Shown piece after piece: positions 59,729 through 64,000 of a stretch of 64,000 nucleotides of DNA. The stretch is from Marasmius tenuissimus (taxonomy: Eukaryota; Basidiomycota; Agaricomycetes; Agaricales; Marasmiaceae), in assembly GCA_029532415.1 (NCBI GenBank), contig JAQOTA010000046.1, positions 930,001 to 994,000 of the forward strand. Direction: 5' to 3'. The notes beneath the pieces are model-generated. The model made no database searches. It was not told the DNA's origin and was given only the letters and a program-made list of their open reading frames with translations. The translations under genes and the position numbers were made by a program. Position 1 is the stretch's first letter. Each line of letters starts with the position of its first letter.

Positions 59729-61168
59729 ATGTTTTCTCAATCAACACTGGGACCACCCTCAGGAAGTCACGAATTTTTTTATCTTCATATCGATAGAACA
59801 GCGCTGGTACCCTTCTTCAGTCACAAGGAGCATCTTCGTTACCCGCGACGGGCGCTGAGTAACATCAATCCATCGAACGTCGAACGTCGAGCCAGCGATT
59901 GATTGCTGGAGGAATCACCTGAGTACCTAGCTCTCCAGCGACGCCTTCGCGCAACAATGATCTGCTGCTTTGAGGTTGGGGTCTGGGATCGAGGGATCCG
60001 AGCATATCTCAGAAGGCTATCAATCAAACGCCGGGATATAATATAGTCCCCCTAACCTAGATGGCCTTACTTTCATAACTCATTTCTTTCGCATGTCCGA
60101 TCACTGATGATCTTGGGATGCAAGCTTCGTACAGCCCTCAATGTTTCCATCATCTTGAACTGGCCCACCAAAAAGTAGAGCAGAGGACGATAGACATCCC
60201 TCTCGGATTCTCACGACTAACCTGCGGGAAGTTGTAACCCCACGAAAATTTTACGTTTCGATTCGAAGGTATGATGGGTACCCGTAAGGGTATAACGACT
60301 CGGAGGCCGCGATGAAATTTGAAGGACGTCGAGGCCGAACAATCTAGACATTCCGAGCTTGACTGAGGGGACTCAGAGGGACTCAGGTTCCGTGAGTGAT
60401 AAGATTATCCTACCTCCGCACAGTGATCAGACTCACGTGAAACGATGGAAACGGTGTGCGGCTGTGCCTGGGCCCTGGTTGCCCTGGGTCTTTTTTCCCT
60501 CAACTACGCCCACAGCGTTCTACAACTTCAAAGCTGTTGAGGCGGACCTCTCTCCTAGGAGTCCTCTTTGTACGATCAGTTCATGATACGAGCGATCGAT
60601 GGTCGTTCTCGAGTAGCCGAAGAGATCAAAATCCAACAACCCACATTGGAGACGGATTGATCAGTACGGTGCATCCTGAACATCTTTACACTGCCCAGTG
60701 ATTTTCCCCGCCTGATTATCTCCTCGCGAAGATATCTTGAAGATACGTTATGCATGCTCTCTGTTCGCCTTGGCATTATGATCCTAACACTCAGCACAGT
60801 ACGGTCTACGGGCTTCCAAAGTCATCCGTCAGTGCACAGAAATGTCCAACGTCTGTTCAAGTTCAGTACTGCCAAACCGAGCTGATGGTAAGTGTCATCG
60901 TCGCCGTTGTCGCTGTTTGCACCGCATCAATTGTTCTCCCAGCGATTCCCTCGTGGACGTCGTCTTGAACGAGATACATAAACCATGCTGTTTCCATCAC
61001 CGGCGTTCTCCCCTCCCTCGACTCAAGTCTCTTCCTCCACGTCTCTTTCTTTCTTTCTGTCTCCCTCCATCTGGCTGGTCCAGAGCGTTCATTTAACCTC
61101 ACATTCTTCATCTACGGCCGCGCAACGTCACGATAGGCTGAGCCTGTCTGCCTGAAGATCCGACAGTC
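59729..61168. other. Intergenic between tRNA and lipase
   Basis: No supported gene. The CGTCGAACGTCGAACGTCGA run at 59877-59889 is a short local repeat. The last 200 nt are the lipase promoter, CT-rich (about 61010-61075), as is common in fungal promoters. Confidence 0.4.
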
Positions 61169-62461
61169 ATGTTTGTCAAAAGCATCCTCTCCATCAGTAC
61201 CCTTATATCCATAGCGGTTTCGGCTCCCCTTTTTGGTCTCTTTGAAGACGATAACGAAACAGCCCCAACGCCTCTTTCGGTTCCCGATCTTGAATCCAAG
61301 TTCCTTCGGGCAGCTCAATTCAGTCGCGTTTCGTATTGTTCTAGTGCTGCTGTGACGGCTTGGGAATGTGGTGGACCTTGTGACGAGATTGGGAAGGGTG
61401 TTAAAGTTATTCAGGCGGGTGGAGGTACGTACCCGGGTGCGCTTTTTTCGGGCTGTTGGGTTGATCGAGTTTTCATCAGACGATGGGCTAATCCCAATGT
61501 GTGAGTTGGGGAATATGTCTTGTTTCTCCTGGTTTGATTACTGATTATACCGGCTGAGAGTAGACTTTGTGGCACACGATCCGACGACCAACAATATCGT
61601 CGTTGCACACCAAGGAACCAACTCGAAAAACCTGTCAGCCATGACTTCCATCCCCTCTTCATCTCCGTTTTTCGCTTATCCTGTCCACAAAATGCAGTTT
61701 ATCCATTTTGAACGACGCTCAATTCCTCCTCACGGATATCAACACCGATCGGTTCACATCCGCCAAAGATAAGGATATTGAGGTACACTCTGGATTCCAG
61801 AAGACCTTCGAACGTACGGCAGACGAGGTTTTGGATAGTGTTAAACGTGGGCTCGCGGATTTCAATTCGACAAAAGTTCAGGTTACGGGACATTCTCTCG
61901 GTACGCACTGCTATTCTGTTGCCGTTTGCTTTTATGAGGATCATACCCATTGATACTCGTTCCTCTCATGGTTAGGCGGATCGGTGGCTGTCCTCGACGC
62001 TTTGATGCTCAAGCAGGAATTGGACCCCTCCATCGAAATTCAGACAACCCTCTTCGGTCTACCGAGAGTTGGGAACCAAGAGTTCGCTGATTTTGTGGAT
62101 ACTACTGTACGTTCGTTTGTGCTTTTTTTTTTTCGCGCATCACTGGTTCAAAGCCTAAACTACTCTCGTTCTTATATAGCTCGGATCTACACTCGTGCGT
62201 ATCACCAATCAAGACGATCCAGTTCCCCGAGTTCCACCTCGCCTATTTGGCTATCAACATCCTTCTGGAGAGGTTCACATCAAATCGGTCAACCCAGAGG
62301 GTCAGGCTACCGACGTCGTCACATGTGAGGGGCAGGAGAACGAAAGTGATGGGTGTTCGTCGGGGAACAGTGCTCTGGATGTTCTCAAGTTGGATGTGCC
62401 GAATCACAAGGGACCCTACTTCGATAATATTTCATTCAGTGGGAAGGCATGTCCTCTTTAG
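61169..62461 (+). CDS. Secreted class 3 (Rhizomucor-type) lipase
   Basis: The signal peptide MFVKSILSISTLISIAVSAP opens the protein. Exons join in frame: VIQAGG-DDGLIPM-YFVAHDP, where a 22-nt micro-exon at about 61479-61500 supplies DDGLIPM. They continue NSKNL-LSILNDAQF, TGHSLG-GSVAVL and DTT-LGSTLVRITN. The nucleophile Ser is in GHSLGGS and the acidic residue lies in NQDDPVPRVPP. The His is in NHKGPYF near the C-terminus, and the stop is at 62459-62461. This is the complete Ser-Asp-His triad of alpha/beta-hydrolase lipases. Two pairs of Cys (YCSSA..WECGGPC and CEG..GCSS) fit a secreted enzyme. It would hydrolyse acylglycerols outside the cell. Intact; convergent with the HMG gene about 180 nt away. 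Confidence 0.88.
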
Positions 62462-62642
62462 GTGACAAGTGGTAGGTCGGCTGGGCGTCATTTGGGCGAA
62501 ATATACAGTGGCACACTCGAAACTATTGTCAATGGTGATAGTATATGCGAGTACGTTGTATACATCCATCTTGTTCACTACTCGGGATAATCTAAACACA
62601 TTCGCCACACTGATTGCTGACTGAAACCCGTCTCATCTTGTC

Positions 62643-63524
62643 CTAAGGATGTTTCTTTTGTAACCATCTCGGGTCGATGCATCCGTTCTGTGCTTGGGGG
62701 TAGGGTTCCGAATACGTTGGAGGAGGGGGAGGATTATAAACGTTGGCTCCCTGCGGAGTTAAGGTAGAAGTTGAGGGTATACCAGGTCTGGGTGTCCTCA
62801 CACTGGTGGAGCTCACACTTGACGTCCCTCTAGATCCTCGGCTAGCACTCGGGGAATATTTATAGCCTGGATACGTCTCCCTATGCTCTCGGCTCTTTTG
62901 CTCAGCCATATCATAGTATTGAGCCTTAACACTTTCAGGAGCCATACGCCACATCTCCGAGATCTCTTTGGATATTTCGGGTTGGGTCTTCGGACGTTGA
63001 TTGCCGTATTGATCGTAGGTTGACTTGCGGAATGTGCTTGAGGAAAAGACGGCGCGGCGGTACAGCATGAATGCGTTCTCAGGACGAGGAGGGTTACTAG
63101 CACGAGTGGGTACGATAGGCTCGATGTAAGTTTGGCTGGCACGACTTGAGGTTTGGTTTGAGGCTCGTGGGTCACGCATATCGTGAGTCGGAGAGGTGTT
63201 TCTTGATGCTTGATGGTGTTGAGGGATTGAGTGTTGTGTATTCTGATAGGGAGGACCAGAACTCGTACTTGAGTGGCTAGGGCTCCTAGCCTTTGCAAGG
63301 TTGGAGTAATACGTTTTCACGTCCGCCGAAGCGGCATTCCATTGTTTTCTCGCCTCTCTTGACACTTGAGCTTGATCCCTTGGACGCTTGATCCCGTGCT
63401 GGCCGATGTATGTCGCTGGTATTGCTCCCCTTGTGATGGTATCCCGACAATAAAGAAGAAAGGCATCATCCGGGCTAGCAACATCCCTTCTCATTAACGT
63501 CGAGTTGTGGCGGGAGGGAGACAT
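62643..63524 (-). CDS. Protein with two HMG boxes, probable transcription factor
   Basis: A single open frame of 293 residues. Two HMG-type segments are seen. Box 1, about residues 17-78, has SPDDAFLLYCRDTI, then QVSREARKQWNAAS and VKTYYSNLAK. Box 2, about 147-217, has RPENAFMLYRRAVF, then EISKEISEMWRMAPESVKAQYYDMAE and HRETYPGYKY. Box 2 fits the sequence-specific MATA/Ste11-type consensus well, while box 1 is more divergent. The two are joined by a Ser/Gln/His-rich linker, and the tail is Pro/Ser-rich (PPPPPTYSEP). Expected role: nuclear DNA binding. In basidiomycetes such factors often act in mating or fruiting; that is family knowledge, not shown here. Start MSPSRHNST is the first Met of the frame. 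Confidence 0.8.
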   Translation of the reverse strand: MSPSRHNSTLMRRDVASPDDAFLLYCRDTITRGAIPATYIGQHGIKRPRDQAQVSREARKQWNAASADVKTYYSNLAKARSPSHSSTSSGPPYQNTQHSIPQHHQASRNTSPTHDMRDPRASNQTSSRASQTYIEPIVPTRASNPPRPENAFMLYRRAVFSSSTFRKSTYDQYGNQRPKTQPEISKEISEMWRMAPESVKAQYYDMAEQKSREHRETYPGYKYSPSASRGSRGTSSVSSTSVRTPRPGIPSTSTLTPQGANVYNPPPPPTYSEPYPQAQNGCIDPRWLQKKHP

Positions 63525-64000
63525 GGCTGGTGTTGATTGACTTGTAGTGTGAGAATTGAACGTTGAATGGGTGCTTGTGTAGAATAGGATATGTAAGACC
63601 AGAATTTACGAGTTCGATTATTGAAGATGAAGTAGAATGCCACTGTACGTTTGACTTAAATTGACTTAAATACTAGCTGGTCGGCTTCGCTAGGTTCAGA
63701 GCTTTCTTAGTTCTGGGGACACCTCAATTACCTTCGGTGCCACATATTAACACCTCTCGACAAGAAGATGTTACAATGACACTGTCTGAAAATACATGTT
63801 AGAGGGCAAAGCATTACCTATGCTGCGATATATGGTAAGTTCCCCAAAGGCCCAACGTCAAAGCTGGATTGTCAAAGCGGGACAGTCAAAGCATCTTCGG
63901 GATTCGACGGCAATATCGGGCTAAACTCCTAATCTGGACATGGCAAGCCACAAAAAACCTGTGCTAGAGCGGTGTCGGGCGGGCTTAGCGGTACCTCAGC
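63525..64000. other. Intergenic at the window end
   Basis: Upstream region of the HMG gene. The direct repeat TTGACTTAAA (63651 and 63661) stands in it. No gene supported. Confidence 0.4.

Noticed and set aside
60359..61111. Short ORFs upstream of the lipase
   Set aside because: No domain, no consistent splice structure; the region looks like a promoter with CT-rich tracts.

Overview
The window looks like nuclear DNA of an Agaricomycete (mushroom-forming basidiomycete). Genes are built from short exons separated by 50-70 nt introns with GT..AG ends. The families are typical of that class: F-box/LRR proteins with the IPNEILSEIF-type box, small secreted proteins, one-pass membrane proteins, a GH76-like protein, a GH5 exo-glucanase, a class 3 lipase and a cytochrome P450. 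Exon models were assembled by eye from the reading frames and splice sites. Splice junctions are stated only where the frame closes.

Layout. 1-4.2 kb: one membrane-protein gene and featureless DNA. 4.2-7.65 kb: intact F-box-like gene A (-), 683 codons, with a very large third intron. About 8.5-13.6 kb: array B of strongly diverged repeats. 13.9-14.7 kb: gene C (-), a secreted, probably GPI-anchored protein. 16.1-23.6 kb: a dead Ty1/copia element with two other insertions nested in it. 23.9-26.1 kb: gene E, a multi-exon Agaricomycete protein of unknown function. 26.4-28.6 kb: P450 gene D. 29.7-31.7 kb: F-box gene. 33.2-43.5 kb: a second, damaged set of the same blocks: A' (pseudogene, opposite strand to A), B', C' (intact), D' (P450 pseudogene, 5' half only) and A'' (a third, older copy of A). 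44.0-46.4 kb: GH76-like gene. 47.4-48.8 kb: remnants of other families. 48.8-56.4 kb: mostly empty DNA with one small secreted-protein gene. 56.4-63.5 kb: a compact, orderly stretch with GH5 glucanase, tRNA-Val(UAC), lipase and a two-HMG-box protein.

How it fits together. The first 53 kb behave as an accessory, duplication-prone and repeat-rich region. Blocks A, B, C and D were copied within it, then inverted, partly deleted and partly decayed. Only C and C' survive as two intact genes. A' is a mosaic: its 5' half is old and decayed, and the rest is nearly identical to A, which points to gene conversion or a second copying event. The copia element shows C-to-T/G-to-A decay concentrated at CpG, as expected of cytosine methylation or a RIP-like process. 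The last 8 kb look like conserved housekeeping or secretome DNA. I see no operon-like pathway. The P450, GPI protein and F-box genes share a history of duplication rather than an evident function.
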